Source: Gammaproteobacteria bacterium (lineage in GTDB: Bacteria; Pseudomonadota; Gammaproteobacteria; Xanthomonadales; Wenzhouxiangellaceae). Taken from it: 10,005 nucleotides of DNA. This document shows, piece after piece, positions 1 to 5,161 of the stretch. Each line of letters starts with the position of its first letter. Position 1 is the stretch's first letter. The position numbers were made by a program, and so were the translations under genes. The stretch spans positions 1 to 10,005 of the forward strand of contig PWWM01000134.1 of assembly GCA_003561495.1 (NCBI GenBank), given 5' to 3'. The notes beneath the pieces are model-generated. The model was not told the origin of the DNA and searched no databases. It saw only the letters and a program-made list of their open reading frames with translations.

Positions 1-525
1 ACACCCACCTTCACCCAGTTGGACCAGCACAATGTGGTCGTGGCCGGCGCCCAGGACGCCGAAGGCGTGTTTGCCTTGAGCTGGGAGGTGGAACCCCCGG
101 TCAACGATGACTTTGTCAATCGTCGGACACTGTGGGAAGCGGATGGCAATCGAAGCGGCGACAACTGGGGAGCGACCGCCGAAATCGGAGAGGGACTGCA
201 CTGCGGCAACCTGGCCAGCACTTCCGTTTGGTGGACCTATGAACCCCAATCGGTTCCGGGGCGGTTGCAAATCGATACCGACGGTAGTGATTTCGATGTG
301 GTCATCGCGGTCTATACCGGCGATGCCGTCAATGACCTGACCGAGCAGGCTTGCAATGCAGATGTCGGATCAAACCTGGCGGTGGAGTTGAATACGTTGC
401 CGGGGCAGAGCTACCACGTTGCCATTGCTGGTCGGTCCGGTGATCAGGGATCAATCGCGATCAACTACGAGTGGGAGGAAACCGGTGTGGAAATCTTCCA
501 GGATCGCTTTGAGGAGACTGACTGA
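1..525 (+). CDS. C-terminal part of a secreted protein with tandem beta-rich domains and a DRFE tail (5' partial)
   Basis: The reading frame is open from base 1, so the gene starts outside the window; 174 residues are visible. Residues about 1-32 are the end of one domain and 33-160 a complete further copy. The copy has the pattern NDDFxN near its start (35-40), SGDNxGAT (52-59), SVWWTY (75-80), GSDFDVVIAVYTG (95-107) and ends with YHVAIAG..G...I.YEWEE. The fragment at 10-30 ends in the matching pattern HNVVVAG..G.FALSWE. This domain type is frequent in secreted bacterial proteins and resembles pre-peptidase C-terminal beta-sandwich domains. Cys68 and Cys118 could form a disulfide. The last residues are EIFQDRFEETD, a tail shared with the secreted protein at 5162-7165. 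Enzymatic parts, if any, lie upstream. Extracellular location is inferred from the domain type; the function is unknown. Confidence 0.85.
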   Translation, partial: TPTFTQLDQHNVVVAGAQDAEGVFALSWEVEPPVNDDFVNRRTLWEADGNRSGDNWGATAEIGEGLHCGNLASTSVWWTYEPQSVPGRLQIDTDGSDFDVVIAVYTGDAVNDLTEQACNADVGSNLAVELNTLPGQSYHVAIAGRSGDQGSIAINYEWEETGVEIFQDRFEETD

Positions 526-632
526 AAACAGCCAGTTCACTTCGACCGCTTGCACCCCGTCGCTGCCTTGCTGCCGAAAGCCCAACTGAGGCTGAATGCG
601 ATCTACATACCTGCCTGGTTAATAATAGCCAA

Positions 633-672
633 GGCAACGACGTGACAGGAATGTCCCTGCCACGCTGTTGCC
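633..672. terminator. Imperfect hairpin between convergent genes, possible terminator
   Basis: GGCAAC (633-638) pairs with GTTGCC (667-672). After a G-T wobble and one mismatch, CGTG pairs with CACG, and an inner CAGG pairs with CCTG. It lies between the stop codons of the rightward gene (525) and the leftward Spy-like gene (685), where a bidirectional terminator would be expected. On the minus strand the hairpin is followed by an AT-rich stretch (TATTATTAA) rather than a clean T-run, so it is only a candidate intrinsic terminator. The remaining 526-632 segment shows nothing else I can support. Confidence 0.45.
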
Positions 673-684
673 GCTTTCAGATGG

Positions 685-1092
685 TCAGTTACGGTAACCG
701 CGATCGCATCGTTGGCCCTTGCGAGAGCCTCGGTCGCCCCGTTGCTTGTGCATGGTTTCGAATGTCTCAGCCTGTTCTTTGGTCAAAATCGCGCTGATTT
801 CTTCACGCAATGCCATGCGGGCCTCGTGACGCTGCCGGCGTTGTTGTCGCATCTGGTCGCGATTCTGCCGGCGCTGTTGTCGCATCTGGTCACGATGAGC
901 CTCGAACAGGACTTCGATCTGTTCGCGCTGCTCGGATGTCAGTTCCAGGCGCTCAGCCAGACGTTCCGCGCCGCCCTTGCCATACTGAGGCTGGGCCAGG
1001 GCCGGAAAGCTCAGTGCAATCAGCCCGGCTCCGGCCAATGACAGGCCGATCATACGAATACGGGTTCTCAGTTTGGATTTGCTGTTGTTCAT
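685..1092 (-). CDS. Spy/CpxP-like periplasmic protein with two LTxxQ motifs
   Basis: The protein has 135 residues. Residues 1-33 form a signal peptide: a basic start, a hydrophobic core around 14-30, and an ALA cleavage site before Gln34. The mature part is helical and very rich in Arg, Gln and Glu. It has the two hallmark motifs of the Spy/CpxP (LTXXQ) family, LTSEQ at 51-55 and LTKEQ at 103-107. Known members are periplasmic chaperones (Spy) or modulators of the CpxA kinase (CpxP), induced by envelope stress or metals. Residues 67-88 contain an 11-residue unit, RDQMRQQRRQN, repeated almost exactly. The C-terminus is basic and has one Cys (129). The ATG at 1092 has a good ribosome site, GGAAGGAG, 8 bases upstream. 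The gene lies 106 bases downstream of the sensor kinase on the same strand, which suggests it is part of, or controlled by, that two-component system. The family call is firm; chaperone versus feedback inhibitor cannot be decided from sequence. Confidence 0.85.
   Translation of the reverse strand: MNNSKSKLRTRIRMIGLSLAGAGLIALSFPALAQPQYGKGGAERLAERLELTSEQREQIEVLFEAHRDQMRQQRRQNRDQMRQQRRQRHEARMALREEISAILTKEQAETFETMHKQRGDRGSRKGQRCDRGYRN
832..897 (-). repeat. In-frame 33-bp tandem duplication inside the Spy-like gene
   Basis: Copies 832-864 and 865-897 are each 33 bases long and differ at three positions only. On the minus strand each encodes RDQMRQQRRQ plus one residue (11 residues). Because the length is a multiple of three, the frame is kept and the basic helix is lengthened by about three turns. 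Confidence 0.93.
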
Positions 1093-1100
1093 GATTCATG

Positions 1101-1108
1101 CTCCTTCC
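1101..1108 (-). promoter_or_regulatory. Strong ribosome binding site of the Spy-like gene
   Basis: On the minus strand the sequence GGAAGGAG sits 8 bases before the ATG at 1092. It fixes this start over another, out-of-frame ATG at 1099-1097. It is the clearest Shine-Dalgarno sequence in the window, consistent with independent, efficient translation of this gene rather than coupling to the kinase. Confidence 0.75.
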
Positions 1109-1112
1109 GGTT

Positions 1113-1138
1113 GAACGGTCCGTTCGTGGATCGAACGG
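1113..1138. promoter_or_regulatory. Cluster of three GAACGG/CCGTTC half-sites upstream of the Spy-like gene
   Basis: GAACGG (1113-1118), CCGTTCG (1120-1126) and CGAACGG (1132-1138) form two overlapping inverted repeats. One is nearly continuous (GAACGG-T-CCGTTC); the other has a 5-base centre (CCGTTCG-TGGAT-CGAACGG). The second could fold as an RNA hairpin just before the ribosome site; the first is better read as a DNA operator. It lies 21-46 bases upstream of the start of the Spy-like gene, within the 106-base gap after the kinase. A TTGACC that could act as a -35 lies just upstream on the minus strand, but no good -10 follows. Which regulator would bind is unknown. Confidence 0.4.
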
Positions 1139-1198
1139 GCTTGGTCAACATGATGGATGCTTGCCGCGTGGACTTGGGTGGCGGGCTGAAACGTTATG

Positions 1199-2566
1199 TC
1201 AAGAAGTGTTGCGGGGCAGGTTGATCAGCACTTCCAGGCCGCCTTCGACACGGTTTAGTGCCTGGATCGAGCCTCCGTGCAAGTCAATCGCTGCCTGGGC
1301 GATGGCCAGTCCTATTCCTCCTCCCGTACTGTCCACGCCACGTTCGTCGCTCAGCCGCACGAAGGGCTGGAAAATATCGTCAAGTCGTTCTTCGGGTACT
1401 CCAGGTCCTTGATCGCTGACTGAAACCGACAAACCATCGGGGTCAGCATGTGCGCCAATGAAGATCGTGCCGCCGTCCGGCGTGTGAGCCAGCGCATTGC
1501 GGATGATGTTTTCAAAGGCGCGCTGCAACAGCTCTGCATCACCAGCCATGGGCAGACGGGTGAAATCTTCAACATGCACCCGGATATCACGAGTCCGGCC
1601 TTCCAGCCGGGCCGAGGCGGCGATATCTTCGAGCAACTCCGCCAGATCAACGGGTTCGCGGCGCACCTCGGGTCGCTGGCTCAGCCGTGCATAGCCAAGA
1701 ATCTGTCCGATCAGATGATTGAGCCGGCCAAGATCGGTTTCCATCCGTGCCAGGTATTCTCCGCGTCGACCCGGATCATCACTTTCGGCGGCCAGGGCAA
1801 GAGCGACCTGCAGGCGTGCCAGTGGTGAGCGTAGTTCGTGTGAGACATCGCGCAAGAGCTGGCGCTGAGACTGGATCAGGCTTTCCAGACGCTCGGCCAT
1901 GCCATTGAAATCTCGTGCCAGCTCACCCAGTTCATCGGACCGTTTGCTGACCTTGTCGGCAACCCGGGCATTCAGTTGACCGTGACCCAGGGCTCGTCCA
2001 GCGGTGCGGATTTGCTGAACCGGTCGGGAAATGCTGCGGGCCAGCCACAGGCAGACCAGCCCGCTGATGATGATCGCCAGCCCGATCAGACCCGTTGTGC
2101 CCAGGGGGCCGAAAAGTCTCAGCACCATCGGTCTGGGTGGCGGTGTCAGAACGGCCAGATATCGACCGTGCAGTTCATGTTGCAGTTCGGTGATGAATTG
2201 GCCCCGACGCAGGGGTTCGGGTACCTGGCCGGTACGTTGCCACTGCCGGTTCAGGCCGCGAATTTCACGCGGCAGGGATCGGTCAAGCAGATCGCCGCCG
2301 GTGGGGTCGAGTACGAAAACAGTAATGCGACGGCCTCTTCGCGGGCCGCCCTCGGCCCATCGGGCCAGCGCCTCAGGCCCGCCACGGTCCAGGGCTCTTT
2401 GTGCCCGCTGGCTCATGCCGTCAGCGGCGCGCATAGCTCGCCCGGATAATTCGATATCATCCTGTTGGGCGAATTCGAGCTGGGTGTTGATGAGCAGGAC
2501 GGCGCATACCGTGAGTATGATCACCACCCAGAACGACAAGAAAATACGCAGATACAGGCGGCTCAT
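1199..2566 (-). CDS. HAMP-domain sensor histidine kinase (CpxA-like), partner of the adjacent response regulator
   Basis: This 455-residue inner-membrane kinase has a typical Cpx/Env-type layout. A first membrane helix spans about 7-28, a periplasmic sensor of about 120 residues follows (30-152), and a second helix spans about 155-176. A HAMP linker covers about 177-230. The HisKA dimerisation helix carries phospho-accepting His243 in DVSHELRSPLARLQ. The ATPase domain has the N-box FENIIRN (Asn353, Asn357), the G1 box SDQGPG (Asp385), the F-box FQPFVRL (399-405) and the G2 box GGGIGLA. All catalytic motifs are intact, so it should be an active kinase/phosphatase. Its ATG overlaps the regulator stop codon (ATGA at 2566-2563), showing translational coupling. 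The downstream Spy/CpxP-like gene points to envelope stress or periplasmic metal as the stimulus; this is inference. The periplasmic domain itself is not recognisable to me. Confidence 0.93.
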   Translation of the reverse strand: MSRLYLRIFLSFWVVIILTVCAVLLINTQLEFAQQDDIELSGRAMRAADGMSQRAQRALDRGGPEALARWAEGGPRRGRRITVFVLDPTGGDLLDRSLPREIRGLNRQWQRTGQVPEPLRRGQFITELQHELHGRYLAVLTPPPRPMVLRLFGPLGTTGLIGLAIIISGLVCLWLARSISRPVQQIRTAGRALGHGQLNARVADKVSKRSDELGELARDFNGMAERLESLIQSQRQLLRDVSHELRSPLARLQVALALAAESDDPGRRGEYLARMETDLGRLNHLIGQILGYARLSQRPEVRREPVDLAELLEDIAASARLEGRTRDIRVHVEDFTRLPMAGDAELLQRAFENIIRNALAHTPDGGTIFIGAHADPDGLSVSVSDQGPGVPEERLDDIFQPFVRLSDERGVDSTGGGIGLAIAQAAIDLHGGSIQALNRVEGGLEVLINLPRNTS

Positions 2567-3255
2567 GCGCGATCGTCTTCGATCAGCACGTAACCTCGCC
2601 CGCGCACGGCCTGGATGCGTGCCTCGCCATTGGCCATGGGTCCCAGCTTGCCGCGCAGGCGACTGACATGGGTATCGATACTGCGCTCGAACGGTTGCAG
2701 CTCCCGGCCCAGGGCATGGCGGGCCAGAAGTTCCTTATGGACCACCTCGCCGGGATTCTCCATCAACTTCTCGAGCACGGCGAACTCCGCCGCGGTCAAA
2801 TCGATCGACTCGCCGTCCAGGCTGACCTGACGAGAGGCATGCTCAAGCGTGAGGCTGCCTGCACTGAGGCGTCCTTCAAGACCCGGGCGGGCGCGTCGCA
2901 GAATGGCACGTAAACGTGCACTGAGTTCGCGCGGATTGAAGGGCTTGGGCAGATAGTCGTCCGCGCCCAGCTCCAGGCCAACGATGCGATCCGTTTCTTC
3001 GCCGCGAGCTGTCAGCATGATGACCGGCATCGTGCTGCGCGCGCGCAAGGCGCGCAGCACCTCAAAGCCATTCATGCCGGGCAGCATGACATCCAGTACC
3101 ATGGCGTCAAATGTGTCTTCGAGAGCGGCGTTCAGGCCGGTTCGTCCTTCATGAACCACTTCCACTCGCCAGCCATCCGCGCCCAGATATTCGGCCAGCA
3201 TCTGGCCGAGTTCACGGTCATCGTCGACGATCAGAATTGACTGCCGGGTCTCCAT
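2563..3255 (-). CDS. OmpR/PhoB-family response regulator (CpxR-like)
   Basis: From the ATG at 3255 the protein has 230 residues, the normal size for the family. The receiver domain (about 6-120) has the acidic pair Asp11-Asp12, phospho-accepting Asp55 in VLDVMLPG, Thr82 in MLTARG and Lys104 in PKPF. After a short linker comes a C-terminal winged-helix DNA-binding domain (about 130-226) with the recognition helix around RSIDTHVSRLRGKL and the closing hairpin RGRGYVL. The frame is open upstream to an ATG at 3327, but those extra residues are not family-like. A TTG at 3264 has a better-spaced GGAGGG (7 bases), so the true start may be there, giving three more residues. It is the first gene of the regulator-kinase pair (4-base overlap) and probably controls the Spy-like gene downstream and its own operon, as CpxR does. 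That regulation is inferred; I found no classical paired GTAAA box upstream. Confidence 0.93.
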   Translation of the reverse strand: METRQSILIVDDDRELGQMLAEYLGADGWRVEVVHEGRTGLNAALEDTFDAMVLDVMLPGMNGFEVLRALRARSTMPVIMLTARGEETDRIVGLELGADDYLPKPFNPRELSARLRAILRRARPGLEGRLSAGSLTLEHASRQVSLDGESIDLTAAEFAVLEKLMENPGEVVHKELLARHALGRELQPFERSIDTHVSRLRGKLGPMANGEARIQAVRGRGYVLIEDDRA

Positions 3256-3278
3256 CGATGGCAAGGATAATCCCTCCG

Positions 3279-3300
3279 ATGCCGCTGACCAAGCCGGCAT
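3279..3300. promoter_or_regulatory. Inverted repeat in the leader of the response regulator gene
   Basis: ATGCCG (3279-3284) and CGGCAT (3295-3300) are perfect inverted arms separated by 10 bases. They lie 24-45 bases upstream of the regulator ATG, in the 150-base divergent gap shared with the DUF4190-type gene. It could be an operator for autoregulation or a leader hairpin. Arms of 6 bases can occur by chance in GC-rich DNA, so confidence is low. Confidence 0.25.
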
Positions 3301-3405
3301 GGGTGACGAAGTGCAACGAATCTTCACGATTGTTCATCCAGGCTCAAACCATCCGCGGTGACTTTGGTGTAGCATGCAAGCTCATTTGAAGAGGGCGCCG
3401 GGAAA

Positions 3406-3687
3406 ATGACGGAACAAAGCAAACAAACAAGTACCCTGGCTGTGGTCAGCCTGGTGTTTGGCATTCTGGCCTGGGTTCTGATTCCGCTGATCGGCGCCGT
3501 CGTGGCCGTCATTACCGGCCACATGGCGCGAGCGGAAATTCGCCGCTCCGGCGGCGCAATCGAGGGTGACGGAATGGCAGTGGCCGGGCTGGTCCTGGGC
3601 TATGTCAGCCTGCTATTGGCGCTGGCGGTGCTGTTTTTCCTGATCTTTGTGGTCGGCCTGGTTGGCGTCGCGGCGATTTTCGCGTAG
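3406..3687 (+). CDS. Small DUF4190-type membrane protein
   Basis: The protein has 93 residues. A short polar N-terminus (1-9) is followed by a hydrophobic helix (about 10-38). A short loop contains GHMARAEIRRSGG and a conserved-looking GDGMAVAGLVLGY, then comes a long hydrophobic stretch (about 57-92) that may hold one or two further helices. The pattern, with alternating small residues, GHxAxxEIRRS and GxxxAxxGLxLGY, is that of the DUF4190 family, whose function is unknown. The ATG at 3406 has GAGGG at 3391-3395, 10 bases upstream. It is transcribed away from the two-component genes, so the shared 150-base gap may allow co-regulation, and it converges on thrC with 52 bases between. No function is proposed. 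Confidence 0.85.
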   Translation: MTEQSKQTSTLAVVSLVFGILAWVLIPLIGAVVAVITGHMARAEIRRSGGAIEGDGMAVAGLVLGYVSLLLALAVLFFLIFVVGLVGVAAIFA

Positions 3688-3739
3688 GCCGTCATTGCGC
3701 GTGGCCAACGGTTGTCAATCAATTCAATGCCTCGGCGAG

Positions 3740-5038
3740 TTAATCGAGTTCTGAAAGCCGGTGCGTAAACGCCCCTTCGTCGGCCTCCAGCCCTTCTGCC
3801 CGGCTCGGTCGTTTCAGTAGTTCAGCCAGGGCGGGGGGGGGATTGAGCGCTTGAACAATCAATGGCTCGACCACCGCCTCGAACTTGGCCGGGTGGGCGG
3901 TGGCGGCGATCAGGTGAGGACGATCATTTCCGATCTCGCGACGGTGTCGCAAAGCTTCGACGGCACAGGCGGTATGCGGACAGACCGCCATTTCCGATTG
4001 GTTGAAAACTCGCCGAATGCAAGCACGAATGGCGTCGTCATCGACGCTGACAGCACTGATATCGGCTTGTCTGAGGTCGCGATCGCGGAAAAACCAGGCT
4101 AAGCGCTCGAAGTTGCTCGGATCGCCGACATCCATGGCATTGGCCAGGGTTTCAATCCCTGCTCGACCGCGATAATCCCGGCCCGAGAAATATTCCTGCA
4201 GGGTCGGGTTGGCATTGGTGGCCAGCACGATCTCGCCGATCGGCAGGCCCATTTCACGCGCCAGAATGCAGGCCAGGGCATTGCCCAGGTTGCCGGTCGG
4301 CACGATGACATCGACTTTTTCATGGCCGCTGGCCCTGAGTGCAACCGAGGCATGGGCGTAGTAGCTGATTTGCGGTAGCAGACGCCCGATGGAGATGCTG
4401 TTGGCTGAGGTCAGGGCCAGTTTACGAGTCAGTTCCTGATCATTAAGCGCACGCTTGACCAGGCGCTGGCAGTCATCGAAATTGCCGCTGACCCTGAAGG
4501 TGTGAACGTTGTCGCCGAAGGCGCCGAGTTGATGGGCCTGACGAGCCGAGACCTTGCCGTCGGGATAAAGAATCACGACCCGGAATCCCGGTCGGCGATG
4601 AAAGGCCGCGGCCACGGCGCCGCCAGTGTCACCTGATGTGGCCACCAGCACGGTCTGGACAGGATCGGAGTCGGCCCTCAGACGGGCCATGCAGGCGGCC
4701 AGGAAACGAGCCGCGAAATCCTTGAAGGCCGCCGTGGGGCCATGAAACAGCTCCAGGATCCAGGCGCGGCCGGGTTCGAATTCAATCAGCGGCAAGGGCA
4801 GGTCGAGTGCTTCGCGACAGATGCGGGGTAACTCGTTTTCCAGTTCGCTGCGGAAAAAATAGGGGGCCAGCAGGGTCGTGGCGGTCTCCGGCAGATCGGT
4901 GTTGTGGACCAGGGTTTCGATCGCAATGGAGGGTATGCGCTCGGGAACATAGAGGCCGCCATCCGGAGCCAGCCCGGCTCGCAGAGCACCGGCCAGGTCG
5001 GTGGCTGATGCTTGGCCGCCTGTGCTGAGGTAGTTCAT
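3740..5038 (-). CDS. thrC: Threonine synthase
   Basis: The enzyme converts O-phospho-L-homoserine and water to L-threonine and phosphate using pyridoxal phosphate (PLP), the last step of threonine synthesis in the cytoplasm. The 432 residues begin MNYLSTGG and APDGGLYVP, typical of the longer class of threonine synthase. The PLP lysine is Lys106 in PTAAFKDFAARF. The PLP phosphate-binding loop follows as TSGDTGGA (134-141). SANSISIGRLLPQ (211-223) and PTGNLGNALA (247-256) are further family signatures, and ATAHPAKF lies near the end. Length and motifs are complete. The usual partners thrA and thrB are not next to it here. The ATG at 5038 lacks a clear ribosome site. No threonine-rich leader peptide or attenuator is visible upstream. 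A run of nine C bases encodes the three prolines at 400-402. Confidence 0.95.
   Translation of the reverse strand: MNYLSTGGQASATDLAGALRAGLAPDGGLYVPERIPSIAIETLVHNTDLPETATTLLAPYFFRSELENELPRICREALDLPLPLIEFEPGRAWILELFHGPTAAFKDFAARFLAACMARLRADSDPVQTVLVATSGDTGGAVAAAFHRRPGFRVVILYPDGKVSARQAHQLGAFGDNVHTFRVSGNFDDCQRLVKRALNDQELTRKLALTSANSISIGRLLPQISYYAHASVALRASGHEKVDVIVPTGNLGNALACILAREMGLPIGEIVLATNANPTLQEYFSGRDYRGRAGIETLANAMDVGDPSNFERLAWFFRDRDLRQADISAVSVDDDAIRACIRRVFNQSEMAVCPHTACAVEALRHRREIGNDRPHLIAATAHPAKFEAVVEPLIVQALNPPPALAELLKRPSRAEGLEADEGAFTHRLSELD
3833..3841. repeat. Nine-base G/C homopolymer inside thrC
   Basis: Nine consecutive G bases on the plus strand read as CCC CCC CCC (Pro-Pro-Pro) near the C-terminus of threonine synthase. 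Slippage of one base would change the frame for the last 30 or so residues. It is also a place where sequencing errors are common. Confidence 0.9.
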
Positions 5039-5046
5039 GGGGCAAC

Positions 5047-5055
5047 ATTACACCA
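5047..5055 (-). promoter_or_regulatory. Possible extended -10 promoter very close to the thrC start
   Basis: On the minus strand TGG-TGTAAT matches the extended -10 consensus TGn-TATAAT with one mismatch. It ends 9 bases before the thrC ATG at 5038, so transcription would start at or almost at the ATG. No -35 match is seen, as is common for extended -10 promoters. The absence of a ribosome site before thrC fits a leaderless message. Short motifs like this also arise by chance. Confidence 0.25.
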
Positions 5056-5096
5056 CTTGGCCGGGTTTGCGGGGTCTGGAAAGGCAGGTATCATGG

Positions 5097-5128
5097 CGAT
5101 TCACAATCGGTACGCGTTGTTTTGTACC
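5097..5128. promoter_or_regulatory. Two adjoining inverted repeats in the thrC / secreted-protein divergent gap
   Basis: CGATT-CAC-AATCG (5097-5109) is followed at once by GGTAC-N10-GTACC (5109-5128). Both arms of each are perfect but only 5 bases long. They lie in the middle of the 123-base gap between divergent genes, where operators would be expected. No convincing -35/-10 pair for the rightward gene is apparent; AAGAAT at 5135-5140 is the best -10-like hexamer. Confidence 0.25.
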
Positions 5129-5147
5129 TGAAACAAGAATAGTCAAA

Positions 5148-5152
5148 GAGGG
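5148..5152 (+). promoter_or_regulatory. Ribosome binding site deciding the start of the large secreted protein
   Basis: GAGGG lies 9 bases before the ATG at 5162 but only 3 bases before an in-frame TTG at 5156. This favours the ATG, which also gives a normal signal peptide beginning MNANRARP. Confidence 0.65.
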
Positions 5153-5161
5153 ACTTTGCCA

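Noticed and set aside
2031..2666. A 211-codon plus-strand frame across the kinase/regulator junction
   Set aside because: Very Arg/Ser/Pro-rich composition typical of a shadow frame; the minus-strand kinase and regulator have all their conserved motifs.
2907..2920. Palindrome GCACG-TAAA-CGTGC
   Set aside because: It lies within conserved receiver-domain coding sequence of the regulator, so chance is the simplest explanation; it is not a paired GTAAA CpxR box.
3324..3524. A 66-codon minus-strand frame ahead of the response regulator
   Set aside because: It is antisense to the start of the DUF4190-type gene, has no ribosome site and no family-like features.
5039..5161. Possible thr attenuator or leader peptide before thrC
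   Set aside because: No short Thr/Ile-rich frame and no attenuator-type stem with a T-run is visible in the 123-base gap.
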